Part shown: piece by piece, positions 16,940 through 30,599 of the stretch
Layout of the letters: the number at the start of each line of letters is the position of its first letter
How positions within the stretch are numbered: position 1 is the stretch's first letter
From: Hydra vulgaris
Lineage: Eukaryota; Cnidaria; Hydrozoa; Anthoathecata; Hydridae
Length of the DNA stretch: 64,000 nt
NCBI RefSeq assembly: GCF_038396675.1
Contig: NC_088921.1
Coordinates: 16,138,501-16,202,500 of the forward strand
Reading direction: 5' to 3'
Position numbers and translations under genes: made by a program
Notes under the pieces: model-generated
The model's database searches: none
The model's input: only the letters and a program-made list of their open reading frames with translations
Told to the model about the DNA's origin: nothing

Positions 16940-18489
16940 ACATATGATAAAACACAGATTCTCAGTAAAACTAAGTAGGAGTTTTAATTTTAGTTTGTTT
17001 CAATTTAGTTTGTTTAATAGTAGTGAAGAAAAAGTATTTGTTTACTTGTGCAGAAATCTCAAATTTAAAATAATTAGCATTTGCAATATAACTTACGTAC
17101 CTTTTAGTTCTTAACTACCCAATGCTTGTGCTAGAAGCAGGGGCCTGTACAGGAATTTTTTTGGATAAGTCGCAATTTTAACCCCTTCCCAAAAATGTTA
17201 AATTTTAGCATCCCCCCCCCCTTCCTCATTGAGAAACGCATATATGAGGTAAGACGGCTTAGTGTATGTACAAACGTAAGTCCGAATTTAATTTTTAGTG
17301 TTTAAAACCCTTACTTTCTTTTTATATTGTTCAAAATGCAAGTAATTAAAAAGATACACAGCTTTGTATAAAACAATTGGGGATGTCCATTGATATATTT
17401 TAATATATGCTTGTTGTTAACTGTAGTCTTCTTCTCCTGATGATAAATATCAAAAGAATTTGACTAAAACTTTACTAAGGGTTTAATTGAAATGGAAGTC
17501 CGGAATTTGTTCTCTAAGAAATAATAACTTTTATTTTTTTTAAATTAACAAAAGAAAATATTTAAAAAAAGAAGTACTTTATAACTAATTAAAAAAGGTA
17601 TGTCTATTCAAGTTTTTTATTAATTTGTTTAAGTCAAAAATTAAAACAACCTCCGTTTAATATATAAATCGTTTTTTAATAAACTTTAGACCGTTCTCGA
17701 TTTGAAAAGCGCTATAATAAAATACCAAATCGTAAATCTAACTGTTATCCCGGATTAATAACTTCTTACCATCCGTTCGAACAATTAACCTTGTATAGTT
17801 TGCTTAATTATTGCTTTAGTTTGCTATAATTATTCGCTCTGTTAGCTTTTATCTACCGACGCATCATATTTATTCAAAATATTGAAGTTGTGAAAAAATA
17901 TATAAAGATACATATTTTGGGTATGTCCAGCGACGTAGCAGACATCCCCTAGACACGCCCTGAGAAGGTTAGTAGCACAACTGCATGTTGCGTTATTGAA
18001 AATATAAAATTTGTCAAAATTGTAAGTAGACACCACTGCCGCTTACCATTCAGTTGTGTTATCAACCTTCTAGCACACTGTATTGGGTAACTAAGAACTA
18101 AAAGGTACATAAGTTATACATAAATATTAATTTAATCGTAAATTGCACATAAAAAAATTATATCGAATATTTTGAACTTTAACATTTAAATTAACAATTT
18201 CTTTAATTGTCTAATTTTTTTTAAATCATTTCATTTCTATAAACTTTTTAAAAATTTGTTTCATTGTCTTGTTTTTCTTTCAAAACTGTTTAATTATTTT
18301 CTTTCATATTGCAATAGTCTTATTAGATGTACATCGGTTCACCGCTAAGAGCTCTGATCGCCGCCATCTTGGAAGGCCAATTTTTGCTTCAATATTTTTT
18401 CGAAAACAACAATAGAATACGCTATCTAGTTATATTTTGAGATCAGTGGTTTAAAATATACTAAATTATAGTAAGAGTAAAACACTTAC

Positions 18490-18641
18490 TTTAAATGAGC
18501 TTTAACTCCACTGGTGCTACCTTGAGACAGCTTAATCACTTTTTTGCACTTATTGCACTCAGCAAATCCTGATTTTCTGCCAGAGCCAGAGATGTTATCC
18601 TCTTCTCTGTCTAGCTTGGTAAAATAATTCCAAAGAGACAT
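18490..18641 (-). CDS. hAT transposase, exon 1 (BED zinc finger)
   Basis: Starts at ATG 18641-18639 (MSLWNYFTKLDREED) and ends at the donor GTAAGT with phase 2, which matches the acceptor of exon 2. The BED finger signature is present: aromatic Trp-Asn-Tyr-Phe start, CNKCKKVI, then GSTSGVKAHLK with the His in place; the second His would lie after the splice. BED fingers bind transposon ends. The 5' region upstream to the GCGTAA arrays at 18790 should hold the promoter. Confidence 0.85.
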
Positions 18642-18799
18642 TGTTTCTTGAAGATGGTTTGATTCGGTAGTGATTTTGGTATACTAATCAGATCACTGAA
18701 GAACTTTGAGGTTGTTAGTCTTTCTTGACTTTTGTCAAGCTTATATAGGAGACTAGTTTAATTTTAGAGGGTAATTAATTATTTAACAACTATCTGACT

Positions 18800-19150
18800 T
18801 GATAAAAACAAAGTAATTTTTTACCATAATAATTACCGCTTATACAAACTTTTATCACAATTTACCGAAATTACCGATTTTTACCGCTTTTACGCAGTTT
18901 TACCGTATTTACGCAATTTTACCGTTTTTACGCATTTTTACGCATTTTACGCATTTTTACGCATTTTTACCGATTTTACGCATTTTTACGCAATTTTACC
19001 GTCTTCTGTTACAAGAAAGCGTAAAAATAAGTAATACGCATTTTTACCGCATACGGTAAAAGTGCGTAATACGCATTTTTACCGCACTGCGGTAAAAATG
19101 CGTATTACGCGTTTTACCGCATTTTACCGCATTTTACCGAAATTTTTTTA
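18800..19150. repeat. Right subterminal TTTTACGC repeats of the hAT element
   Basis: Dense TTACCG and TTTTACGC units from about 18830 to 19140, inverted relative to the left-end GCGTAA array. Probable transposase-binding array. Confidence 0.75.
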
Positions 19151-19749
19151 CCGCCGGTGCGGTAACGCCGATGCTTAATGGTAGTGTCACAGTTATAGGC
19201 ACCTTAAGGCTGTTTTAGATACTAATTTATGTACAAAAATCGTACCAGTGAATAAGATTTTTTTAAATTTGGCACAATTTTAGATAAATACCTTGTAAAT
19301 GATCTGACGCATTTAATTTTTCATTTGTGCAAAAAATCTAGTATATATTCACATTATAAGTAAGTTGATTCGTTGTCCCAGGTTATTGGCACTTTGACTC
19401 AATTATTGGCACACGCAACTCAATTATTGGCATCAATTTTAATCCAGATCTAGAGAACCTAAACATCGATTATTTCTGTCGTTTTAAAGTTTAAGTTTTT
19501 GTTTTTGTTTGTACAAGAACTAATATATATATTTTATATTAAATACATATCTATATAAAAGTATTTTATCAATAAAAACCACAAAATTTGTTAGTGTTTG
19601 TCTATGCAATTGTGTAGATAGAGCATACACTAGACGTTTTTTTCTTTTATTTATAGGTTTATTGGAAATGTAACTTTTAGTATTTTTTCCACTACCAACA
19701 TTTAAATAACTCTTTTAAATAATAAAGAAAAGTTTCCCCTGGTGACATT

Positions 19750-20165
19750 GCACCGACCTAAAAAATAATGCTCTGATGCTTTAGACTTCAAGTCAGGGTG
19801 CCTTTTTAGATATCTGTATGCCCAATATCTAGAAAGAATTCAATTTTTAAATACAGCAGGGTGCGAGCTTTTATGTAATATATCTGAAATAATTAGTTGT
19901 AAGTCATTTATTTTTGGGGGAAATCCCCTTCTTGACATTTCAATAAGATGCTTCTCACATGCATTTTCTATAAATAGTGGCAAAGTATGTGCTGGTCCAG
20001 GTATTCACACTAGACTGCTTAAACCAGATAGTTTAGTTTGTAGAGTAATGCGAGTAACATTATATTTTTTTGCAGCAGATTAGATAGACATCTCCGATAT
20101 TTTAAGTCAATCGCTAGCTCTATGCCTCTACTGTCATACTGCTTTATCTTGCTTTGATTTTTGTA
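19750..20165 (-). pseudogene. pogo/Tigger-like transposase N-terminal remnant
   Basis: The minus strand encodes SAAKKYNVTRITLQTKLSG, a Psq-type helix-turn-helix, then PGPAHTLPLFIENACEKHLI and a CENP-B-type segment with GFPPKINDLQ...RYWAYRYLKRHPDLK. These are the DNA-binding parts of pogo/Tigger or jerky-type transposases. At least three in-frame stops interrupt it and no DDE domain follows, so it is dead. The TA target site and terminal repeats of the surrounding element agree. Confidence 0.65.
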
Positions 20166-20734
20166 TTTTAGACTGAATAACAAATTAATAGAACACAAAG
20201 TAACTTAGACTTACTTTTAGTAATAACTTAAATATAATTAATATTGAAAACAAAAGCTTGAAATAAAGCTTATTTTAAAAGTTATAAACATATTCAATTA
20301 AAAATATCGCCATGCCAATGTTTGAGTTGTTGTCACAATTATTGGCACCCAAATTTAAAAAAAGAATAACTCAGGAAATTTTTATTGTAAAATAAAAATT
20401 ATTGTGTTAACTTTTAAATAACATTTTATATTAGCTTTGGTGCCATTTTGGACTTCTGATTATGATTAATAAATTATGGAATCAAAATAATGTTCTCGTC
20501 TTCTTCAGAAATGAAAACCGTATCGAGGTTAACGTTTTCAGCAAATTATTGCGTTTTTTTTTTTACTTAAATTGACAACCAGCAAAATTATTTTGCTCAA
20601 ACAGTAGACGATACGTTAGTCTGTTTATACGGTGATGATTTTTTACTTTTCAACTAGAACTAGTTATATAATTTTTTGAAAAAAATGAAAAGTGCCAATA
20701 ATTGAGTCATGCCAATAACTGTGACACTACCATA

Positions 20735-22520
20735 TGGTTAATTTAATTGAAAATTTTTTCCCATTTTTAAAATTTTTTAATGCAAAGAATTAAAGCAGAA
20801 ATAAATACTTTTTACTGCTACCTTCCTTTGCAATAAAAAAATCCACTGTTTTTTATGAACAAGTTGTGGATGCATAACTTTAACATCAAAAGATATTTCT
20901 GTGAAAAGTGTTTCACAGAAATATCTTTTGATAAATACTAATAAGAAGTTATTGAAAGTCATCATATTTATAATTAATGTATGCTGCTTTTAAATTGTTT
21001 ATATTAAAGTCTCTTATAATTTAAAATGAATTATTTGCTTTATCTATTTATTAGAAATTAGGCTGGTGCAAATAACTATTAAGATTCTTTTTTAAAACTT
21101 TTTTGTAAATAATACTTTACAATTTCTTTGTTTCTTTGACTTCAGTAATTTCAAATTAAATATAAAGTGAAAAATTGCATTAAATCATTTAAAGTTTGAA
21201 CACCAAATTATATTTGGTAGAAATAATCAGATTTTTTATTATTTTTCAAACCAAAGAACTTTGTGATGAAATTTTTATTTAACTGTTCTAATAAAGTTTT
21301 TATTCCACCTGCATTTTCTGAAGCTTCCATTAAAAACTATATAATGAACTTGAGACAATGTTATTGTTTTTTGTTTAAATTTTATTTTGATTTCTAATAA
21401 AAATAGTGCAAAGGAGGTTTTTTGTTCCACTAGCTTTTACTGCATCCTGTATAACTGAACATAAAGAAAAAGTTAGCTGTTGATGAATTTTATAAACCCT
21501 GTTTATAAAAGTTGAAGAAATGTGAAAATAAAATACTGTTTTCTAGCCTTAGCTATAAGTTATGTATAAGCTTTGCTGTGAAGTTCAGTTACACAAAGCT
21601 GTAGAATCTAGATAGAACAATTTAGATAATTATTCCCAAACATTCATTTAGTTTCATAAAATATCATTTAGTTTCATACTTGCAACATTGTTAGAGATTA
21701 CAATAGTACACTTTGTTAATTGGTTACTTGTCAATTATATTAAAGAATTGTTAAAATTCTTCAACATACTTACAACATTTGAAAGCCTGTTATGTTAAGT
21801 TGAATTAATCTAGTACTGCTAATGAATGAAAGGATGCTGTGATTCATCTGCCTGTTTATCTGTTCTGCTACATAATTCATATTTTGTATTTCCAATTTTT
21901 TGAAAATTAGAAGGACAGCTATTTAATTCATGTATTCTAGAAAGGTTGGTGTATCTAAGTTTAAGATGCCTAATTAGTCTGTTAAATATTTAGTCTTGAA
22001 CTAAAAAGTAAGGTTAGATATCTACACGTATTATTTCTCATGAAGCTTCGCTTAATTTTTGTTGTCTTATGTAAGTGAAAAATTAATTTTTCCCTTGGTC
22101 TATTTTCTTTTATCACATTTTTATCACAGTCTGTACGTTTTGAAGTTGGTACAAAAACAAGTTTCTTCTGTGTTAATGTTTTTAAAACTTAAACACCTTT
22201 TATTTTATTTTAAACTTTTAAATAATTTGCTTTCACATGCCCTCTAATGTAGAAATTTTTTTTTACCAGGTTTTCCTATTTTTGATAATATATATTTTGC
22301 AATTTTTTTGGGGGCTCTGAATGAAGGATGAGTTTTTACTTTTATTTCATCTAGAGAATTTTTGAGGGCTCTTGTTCAATGCATCTATCTTCTCTTTTGA
22401 ATATAAAATGGTTGAGAAAAGAAGAATAAAATAAACTTAAGATCATTATGAAACTCATTTTTAACGTAAACATGAAAAACTATAGCTAAACAAAACAAAA
22501 CATTAGATTATGATCAAGGT
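20735..22520. other. No recognised gene
   Basis: A+T-rich, stop-rich sequence on both strands. It contains one perfect hairpin at 20887-20930 (listed separately). The reading frames present are short and low in complexity. Confidence 0.5.
20887..20930. repeat. Perfect 20-bp inverted duplication, 4-base loop
   Basis: CAAAAGATATTTCTGTGAAA, spacer AGTG, then its exact complement. Probably a local inverted duplication rather than a terminator. Confidence 0.85.
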
Positions 22521-22521
22521 T

Positions 22522-22810
<289 letters not shown>

Positions 22811-22814
22811 AAAA

Positions 22815-24217
22815 TATAAACTAGGAAAAGCAACTGGACCTGATAACTTTTGTATGGAATCTTTTATGTATGGTGGAAGTAGATTGCAGTTTTTTATTAG
22901 TATTTTTTTTAGTTTGTGCATTAAATTCAGTTATTTACCATCCACGTTTTGTGAGGCCACAATTATTCCATTAGTAAAATCTAAATTGGCTGATTTAACA
23001 GATGTGAAAAACTATAGAGCCATAGCTGTGTCCTCTGCTATGTCAAAAACTTTTGAGTCTTTTATTGCAGAAAATCAATTTATACAACATTAATAAAAAT
23101 GATGATTAACAATTTGGCTTTAAACAAAATCACTCAACAACATCATGCTCAAACTATTTTAAAAAGACTGTGCAGTATTACACATCTAGAGGAAGCCATG
23201 TATTTGCTTGCTTCATAGACTTTAATAAAGCATTTGACAGTGTCAATTACTGGCTGTTGTTCAAAAAATTATTAGATACTGGTCTGCCCAAAAAACTTGT
23301 TAGTTTGCTTGCATTTTGGCACAGTAATCAACAAATGTTTGTTCGATGGCAGAAAACAAAATCAAACAGTTTTGGAATTGGGAATGGGGTTCGTCAAGGA
23401 AGTATATTTTCACCACTTCTACTTAACTTTTACATACAAGATTTGATTTCATCAATATCAAACCTTCGTATTGGATGTAATATAGGTGGTATATTCATGA
23501 ATGTGTTGGCCTATGCTGATGATATGGTTCTAATTGCGCCTTCTTGGTTTTCTCTTCAGAAACTAATTAGCTTTACAAATAAGGAATCTTCCTTAATTAA
23601 CATGTTCTTTAATACCAAGAAAACTGTATGTATGGTGTTTAATCCAACTCAAAAATCAAAAGTTATATCAAACTCCTTCCCAGAATTATGCGTGTCAGGA
23701 TGTGAAATTGCTTTTTTTGAATCTTTCAAATACCTTGGTCATATAATTAAAAATGACCTTACCGCTGATCTTGATATAATCAAAGAGGTAAAGGGCCTTT
23801 ACACACGTACAAATATCTTAATTAGACGCTTTCATTTATGTTCCACCAGAGTGAAGGTTAAACTCTTTAAAGCATATTGCATTTGTTTATATGGTGATTC
23901 TTTGTGGCAAAATTATAATGATAAAACAATGGCACGCCTTCAGTATTGCTACAACAAATGTGCTAAAATGTTTTTCGGATACAACAAATATGATAGTACA
24001 TCTTACATGCTTTTAGAGTTCAGATTACCATCTTTTCATACAATTATCTTAAACTATAGACATGCTTTTCGTAAACAGTTGATGGCTTGTACCTTGGTGA
24101 ACCACTCAATGAATTCAGTTAATCAAAGTTTAAAATAATACTTTTCTTTTTAAAAAAAAAAAACTGTGGACCTGGCACCTAATTTGTACATGCCCGTTGT
24201 CTGAAATATATTTTATT
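22815..24217 (+). mobile_element. 5'-truncated non-LTR retrotransposon (reverse transcriptase part)
   Basis: Starts within the finger region (KATGPDN..., then NYRAIAVSSAMSKTFE at about 23010) and shows a stop/frame change near 23090-23170. An uninterrupted 322-codon segment at 23170-24138 follows, containing FIDFNKAFDSVNYWLLF, GVRQGSIFSPLLLNFYI and the catalytic LAYADDMVLIA. The thumb region and a C-terminal domain follow. An A-rich end lies near 24150 and a TTTA-rich tail up to 24230, leading into a (TA)n array. The clade is uncertain (R1/I/CR1-like). Confidence 0.8.
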
Positions 24218-24225
24218 TATTTATT

Positions 24226-24500
<275 letters not shown>

Positions 24501-24635
24501 TTTAAACATAGACATTTTATAAATATTTATATTTAATCAAACTTATTTAATGAGAAAGTTTACTGTTTTATTAAAAATAAAAAAATTTAAACTTTGATAT
24601 TTTTGAGCATTCACTAAAATTTTGATTATGTTAAT

Positions 24636-24668
24636 AACTGCAAGCATAACATTGTTATGCTTGCAGTT
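24636..24668. repeat. Perfect 16-bp inverted duplication, 1-base loop
   Basis: AACTGCAAGCATAACA, one T, then the exact complement. Same type as the other short hairpins in the window. Confidence 0.85.
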
Positions 24669-24774
24669 TTAAATTCATTTTCCTGTCCACAAAACACATC
24701 AAATTAGAGGGTAACTAAATTAAGATTTAACTTTTTTTTATGTATATATATGCAATTTAGAATTTATCAAAATG

Positions 24775-24941
<167 letters not shown>

Positions 24942-24949
24942 CCATAACA

Positions 24950-25750
24950 TAGATGCAACTTTTAAATGTTTTTCTCTTTTTTAAGGATCTCAGCTATCTT
25001 AACTTAACGACTTTCAAAACAATATGACTTTCTCAACTGTTAGAAATGATTTTGATAGTTGAACCTAGAAATCTGATGTTTAACTATAGAATCATAAACT
25101 AAGAGCTAAATTGAATTCAAAAACATTTTCATGTTTCTATAGCAAAGAAAGTCTATAAATTCTATAGCAAAAGTATTCTATAGCAAAGAAATGCAGCATT
25201 ATTCGATAGTGAGTTTTGATCAAAAATTCTTATTTTTCATTTTGATAAAAAATATGAAAATTTTTATAAATTATTTATTTGTGGTTGTTTATTTATTCTT
25301 TTTTTCTAATGTGTGTAAGTTTTATAATTATTTTCATTATTTTATAATATTATTTATTTATGATGGTATTTTTGTTTATTACTTTCTGCCAAGCTGCTAT
25401 GTATTTTTTACACTATTTAATTTGCACCTAATAAGGCAAACAAACAGGTTTAAGTTGGGAGTTACTAAAAAATAAAGAATAGTGTTAAATAGCAAGAAAA
25501 TGGTTGACAGAAGACCTTAAAAGTTGAAGATTGTATGAGTTAACAAAAGGAGATGTTGGGAGAGAGTCCTTAAGCTTTGGTGAGCAAAAAAAAAGTTGAG
25601 TCCTTGACAAATAGAGTCATTTAGATAAAAGATTTTCAGGAAAATCATTACTTTAGATTAAAAAAAGTACAGGATATATTATATCCCTGTAGTTATTGGA
25701 AATGAAGAGGAATGTTGGCTTTCAAAGATAAATAATTCTGCAATCAGAAA
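24950..25750. other. No recognised gene
   Basis: A+T-rich. Short tandem copies of TCTATAGCAAAG(T/A)A occur at 25136-25190. No believable coding region. Confidence 0.45.
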
Positions 25751-25754
25751 GAAA

Positions 25755-26460
25755 TGATTTAATAATTTCAAAAACAATCAGCATGGTACATTTTATCTAA
25801 AGCTTTTGATATGTCAGCAAGTCAGCCATAAAACCAGACGATTGAAATCCATATTGATTGTTGGAGAGTAAGATGTTAGATTTGAGTTAAAATGTTAGCT
25901 ATTGGTTGGTTAAAAACTCAAAGAGCTTATTATAAAAAAGAAAATATATTGAATTATAGTTGGATAATATAGTGTGCTCTAGAGTTCGTAAAAAGTAGAT
26001 CCACAGAAGCCATTTTTCGGCAGTCAGGAAAACAAGATTCAGTCAAGCACTTAATAATATTTCAGAAAGGATTATAAAGAGTTTTGGAGAAGAATTTTGT
26101 ATGACAGAAATTTTGTCTAGACCACAACCCTTACAATTTTATTTAAATTAGTAGATTAGGTAGTAGAGTTTACTTAGTAATGACTTAAGCAACGTAAGCC
26201 CAAATTATTTGGATGTATAACAATGGGTTAATTGGTTTAATATGAATGACAGAAAAAGGTGTGGTCATTAGATTAAGCAGAAAATTTCTTTACAAATACT
26301 TCTGCCTTATCCTGGGGATAGGTTTTAAGAATAGATCTACAAATTAGAGTTAAAATATTAGACTTACCTTTGTTAATCGCCCTGTTGAAGTTTTTCCAAA
26401 AGTCTCTAGAACCTAACTTCTGAGATAAGATACAAGATTTTGCACACTGAAAATAATGAA
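25755..26460 (-). mobile_element. Degraded LINE fragment, minus strand (same family as 58320-61300)
   Basis: Matches the better-preserved LINE at 59150-59760 by eye. Examples are GATTGAAATCCATATTGAT at 25840, GGAAAACAAGATTC near 26030, and CCAAAAGTCTCTAGAACCTAA near 26400. The order is collinear. It has no long open frame. Confidence 0.7.
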
Positions 26461-26699
26461 GCTATACATCACACTGCACCTTTTTACATTGATTTCCTGG
26501 CTTGCAACTAACAAGAAGAAATAAAAGCTTCTATTGCTGCCTGCCTTTCCAATAGTAATCATTTTTGTTACATCATTTTACGAATTTCTGTCATCAAATC
26601 TCATTTTATTAAAGCGAAAAAAAGTTTGGATTTCTTGTTTTGATAAAGAATAAGATTTTTTGTCAAGATTAAGTAGGTACAAGAAAAAAGTTATCATCT

Positions 26700-27645
26700 G
26701 ATGCATTTATAACGCAATTCAATAACTTACTTTCTAACGATCAATATCGTTTCTGGTCTTAAGGTTCTACTGCTGATTTCTTAAGTTTTGGTAACTTTAA
26801 TAATCAACTGCTTTTACTATATCTTATATAAAAAAAAGTAAGAAAGTTCTGGCTCCAAGTATTCAAAAAACCTTTGCTTTTCACATTAACAAAAGTTATC
26901 AAAATCTTTTCTCTTCATTTTCAGTATTAAAGTTACGCTAGATAGGCAGCACTCTTCGTTATCCTACCACAAGATTTTATCTTTTAACAGAGAACACCTA
27001 TAAATACCTCTGAACCTTTCTGACCGTTTTATTAAAGTCATCCTCAAAGAACAACATTCTTCTTCATTTCTTGTAACTTTTGGGTACCTTAGGGATCTAT
27101 CAGTGGTCCTGTTTGTTTCTTATCTACATTAATGGTATTCTTGATTACCTTACATCTAAAGTGGCTCTACTTGCCGATAACTTAACTTTATACATCTTGA
27201 CAAAAAGTCTTCTCTTTTCTATTGGTTAAAACAGGCAGCGGATCTTGAATCTGATTTCACTTCTGTATCAGATTGGGGCTTGCAGTTACTTTTTATATTG
27301 AAGAATAGGTACCCTCTCGCTGAGTCCTATTTTTCACTGAGTTCTCTTCTTTCTTCTTGAATCATCTTTCACTTCTGACCTCTCTTGAAAACCGTATATA
27401 TAATCGGTTGCTAAGTTAGTATTTTCTAATGTTGCTTCTCCTTCCATTCTCTACCTCTACAAATCTCTTATTCGCCTTATTAGAACTCTCTTCCATTTTC
27501 ATGTTATCCTGACTCATACAACATGCAACTTTTCAAGTCATCTGTCAATCGTTTTCTTGCTCTTCAACTCAATTCTTTGTTTTTATGTAACTTCTCACTT
27601 AATAGTGGTTGGTTGCAGTCTTGCTGGGAGTGAATCTGAACAAAA
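26700..27645 (+). mobile_element. Degraded LINE fragment, plus strand (same family, 3' half)
   Basis: The plus strand shows a decayed reverse transcriptase: STADFLSF near 26770, a SGVPQGSILGP-like region near 27080, IYINDI-like and ADD-like sequence near 27110-27190. The last 100 bases (TCATCTGTCAATCGTTTTCT... TGGTTGCAGTCTTGCTGGGA) match the 3' end of the LINE at 58290-58400. Many stops. It lies head to head with the minus-strand fragment at 25755-26460. Confidence 0.7.
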
Positions 27646-27649
27646 AAAA

Positions 27650-28925
27650 CATGTTTCATTGTTGCAGTGTTTCTTTATATTTTCTTGAAACACTAATATG
27701 GTGCTCAAATAAGTTTTCGACGTTTCAGCACTGGTTGTTCTTTTATGCAAAACTTTAAATACATTGTTTTCTCTTGAAAAATAAGCAATTTAGAGTTCTC
27801 TTTCATTGTTGTGTTTTCTTGATTCATAAAAGATTTTAAGCAATTCTTCTAGTTAACCGTTTTTTTTGTTTTCCAATTGTTTTCCTCACTTTTGTAATAA
27901 TTCTTTATTAAGATGATTTATGATTACCTTATAGTTGTATTTTTTTACTTGCTGTTGACACAAAAAAATGTTTAATGAGTACTTTTCTTATTTAGTGTGT
28001 CGATTTCAAAAATAAACTTTTAAATAAGAGCTGTAAAATAACCCTTTTATTATATTTTTATGCAATTCATATAGATATCACTTTCTAAATATTTAATCCT
28101 TATTGACCTATTTGTCAGGGAGGGCTAGCTAGTTTTATTTCGTCGTTATGCAAACATTTAACAATGTTATCCTCAAGTTCTAATTAATATATATAGTTAC
28201 AATCTGACTTGGGCAAGTAGAAGACAAAATGTCTTTTCATCAAAACTCTTTGTGAGATAGAGAAAAATAAGTTTTTACAAGTTATAATATTATAAAAAAG
28301 AGTGAAATTAAAAAGTTTGAAAAAAAAAAATACTAAAAAGTTTGATGATAAGTGTAAAGTTTGCAAAAAAGAAAAGCGTTTTTAAAAAAAAAATTACATA
28401 TCGGAAAAATAATGTTACATATCGGGACATATACGTATCGTAATGAACGGTAAATATAAAAATGAAAGCCTTTATATACTGGTATTATCAGATTTTTAAC
28501 CTAAAGTTGAATTGTGTTTGGTAATTTTTGTTTTAAAAGCTTTGTTTTAAAATAAGCCATTTTAAGACTTTAGGGGTTATACAAGGGTTTTTGTTTTGTT
28601 GCTAAGGCGTTGCTAAGTCTCAAACCCATGAATAATGCAATTTTTAAATATTTTATATTATCAAATAATGCAATAGTACAGATGGTTATATCAAATGAAA
28701 GAGGATAAAAATCGGAAAAAGATGAGTCCAAAAACTAAATTTCGACATTTTACTCCAAAATCAGTATTTTTTTCAAAATAAACCCGAATGAAAGTTTTAT
28801 AGAAAGCTGCTAAACCATTTTTAATTTAGCATTAGTATCAGATAGTATCAGATAGTATATATGAAGGAGCTTATTTAACTCTTTATAAACATATATATAT
28901 GTTCTTAAAAGAACAGAGCAATTAT
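27650..28925. other. No recognised gene
   Basis: A+T-rich, stop-rich. No repeat or coding signal that I can name. Confidence 0.4.
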
Positions 28926-29220
<295 letters not shown>

Positions 29221-29469
29221 CTACAGTATCGGACAAAACGAGTGCAACCAAATAATGCTACTTTAGTTTCTTTATATAAAAGTGCTGCATTTTTTCAATT
29301 TAGAGAAATAACTATGTAACTGTTTAGAGACAAAGTTCTTCAAGTTTTATTCATCACAAAATTCATTATTTGTACACGAAAATTAATAAATTAATCAAAA
29401 GTATTAAAAAAAAGTTGATTTCCTTCTGGACAAACAAGTGAAACTCGACAAAATGTTGACCAAGCCGTA

Positions 29470-30510
29470 TTTCGCTATCAACATTTCGTGGCGAATCCTT
29501 TGTAGTCGATAACAGTCTTGCATCTTCGAGGCATAGATTCGATCAGGTGATCAATGAAACTTTGTGGAATCGCTGCCCAGGCCTTTTGGATTTGTTCAAA
29601 CAGTTGATCCTTATTACGAACACCTTCACGATTAATTATGCGGTTGACGATCTCCCACAGGTTCTCGATAGGGTTGAGATCCGGAGATTGAGGCTAATCC
29701 ATCACCGATAGGTGGTTGTCTTGAAACCACTGCTTGACTACTTTTGCAGTGTGTTTCGGATCGTTGTCTTGCTGAAAAACCCATTTTATTGGCATATTCC
29801 ATTCAGCATGAGGTAACATAACATCTTTCAGGATATTTTTTATACATGAAACGGTCCATTATTCCATCGCTTCGATGTATTGGACCTAGACCGTTAGCAA
29901 AAAAACACCCCCAGACCATTACATAACGCCTCGATTTACGTTACTGCCATAAGGACCTTCGCGGTCTTATGGCAGTAACGTAAATCGAGGCGTTTTGCGG
30001 CCGGTCGACGACGTACACGGCAAATGCCATCGCTCCCAATGATGTTGAACTTCGATTCATCACTGAACAGGACAGTTCGCCATTTCTGCTTTAATATTTA
30101 AGTAGTTAATATGAGATTGTAGCAAATAGGAGTCTTTTCTTCTGGTTTTTTAATGAAATCAGCGGTTTCTTTGCAGGGCGTCGAGAAAACAATCCGGCTT
30201 AAACAGCACGTCGTCTGATTTTACGGTCAGATACAGGCAGCTCTAATTGCTTTTGTATCTCGACTGATGATATCCAGGTTTCCTTCTTGACAGATCTGAC
30301 GATCATAGAATCATCTCTAGAAGTGGTGGAACGCGGTCTTCCACTTTTGTTATCTGCTGCCAACTTCCCCCGTAGAACGATATTTGGAACATAGTCACGG
30401 TCCATTTTTTTACGCGATATTTATCACAAATACTTTTTTGTGACATTCTCACTTACGTAATCGCTAATAATTTTTTTTCTTATTTCCTATACAAGACTGT
30501 CGGTAGCCAT
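29470..30510 (-). pseudogene. Tc1-type transposase pseudogene
   Basis: From ATG 30510: an N-terminal helix-turn-helix region with several stops, then NKSGRPRSTTSRDD (the GRPR AT-hook-like motif) and SSVEIQKQLELPVS. The DDE half encodes QDNDPKHTAKVVKQWF (second Asp) and PQSPDLNPIENLWEIVNR with the third acidic residue as Glu, then a C-terminus ending near YKGFATKC. Conserved sequence around the first catalytic segment is replaced by a perfect fold-back at 29925-29994. Stops, including one in place of Trp before PQSPDLNP, show that it is inactive. Confidence 0.8.
29925..29994. repeat. Perfect 29-bp inverted duplication inside the Tc1 transposase
   Basis: AACGCCTCGATTTACGTTAC... (29925-29953) is repeated inverted at 29966-29994 across a spacer of about 12 bases. 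Coding consensus would need HGGGSVMVWG-like sequence where the second arm sits, so the arm replaced it. Confidence 0.8.
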
Positions 30511-30599
30511 TTTTGCACTTGAAGTCACAAAAATAATAAAAATAAATAATCACGCTTCTCAAGGCTTACCGTGTTACACTTAACTGCTTATTTCTAAAT

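Larger units (their letters stand above)
14721..18489 (-). other. Large intron of the hAT transposase gene, with foldback sequences
   Basis: The 3.77-kb intron runs from donor GTAAGT (18489-18484) to an acceptor at 14721-14722. It has no open frames of note. It holds a fold-back cluster at 16259-16406 and a MITE at 16698-16939, a C-run at about 17211-17222, and otherwise A+T-rich sequence. Confidence 0.7.
11982..19177 (-). mobile_element. Complete hAT transposon with perfect 8-bp target duplication
   Basis: The terminal inverted repeats start TAAGCATCGGCGTTACCGCA; the first 23 bases match exactly at both ends, then one mismatch and nine more matches. ATGGTAGT occurs directly outside both ends (11974-11981 and 19178-19185), the 8-bp duplication expected for hAT. 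Inside both termini are dense GCGTAA/TTACGC arrays. It carries one two-exon transposase gene on the minus strand. Identical termini and duplication, and an unbroken coding region, suggest a recent insertion. Confidence 0.9.
11975..20732. mobile_element. Degraded pogo/Tigger-like transposon, split by the hAT insertion
   Basis: Left end TGGTAGT (11975-11981) continues, after removal of the hAT insert, as GTCACAGTTATAGGCACC at 19186. The right end CCAATAACTGTGACACTACCA stops at 20732, an inverted match. Both ends abut TA (11973-11974 and 20733-20734), the target-site duplication of the Tc1/mariner/pogo group. TTATTGGCA subterminal repeats occur near both ends (19382-19437, 20340, 20694-20720). 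Without the hAT, the element is about 1.56 kb, too short for a full transposase. Confidence 0.75.

Noticed and set aside
25191-25475. 94-codon hydrophobic open frame
   Set aside because: Phe/Tyr/Ile/Val-rich composition is what T-rich DNA gives by chance; no start context or neighbours support it.
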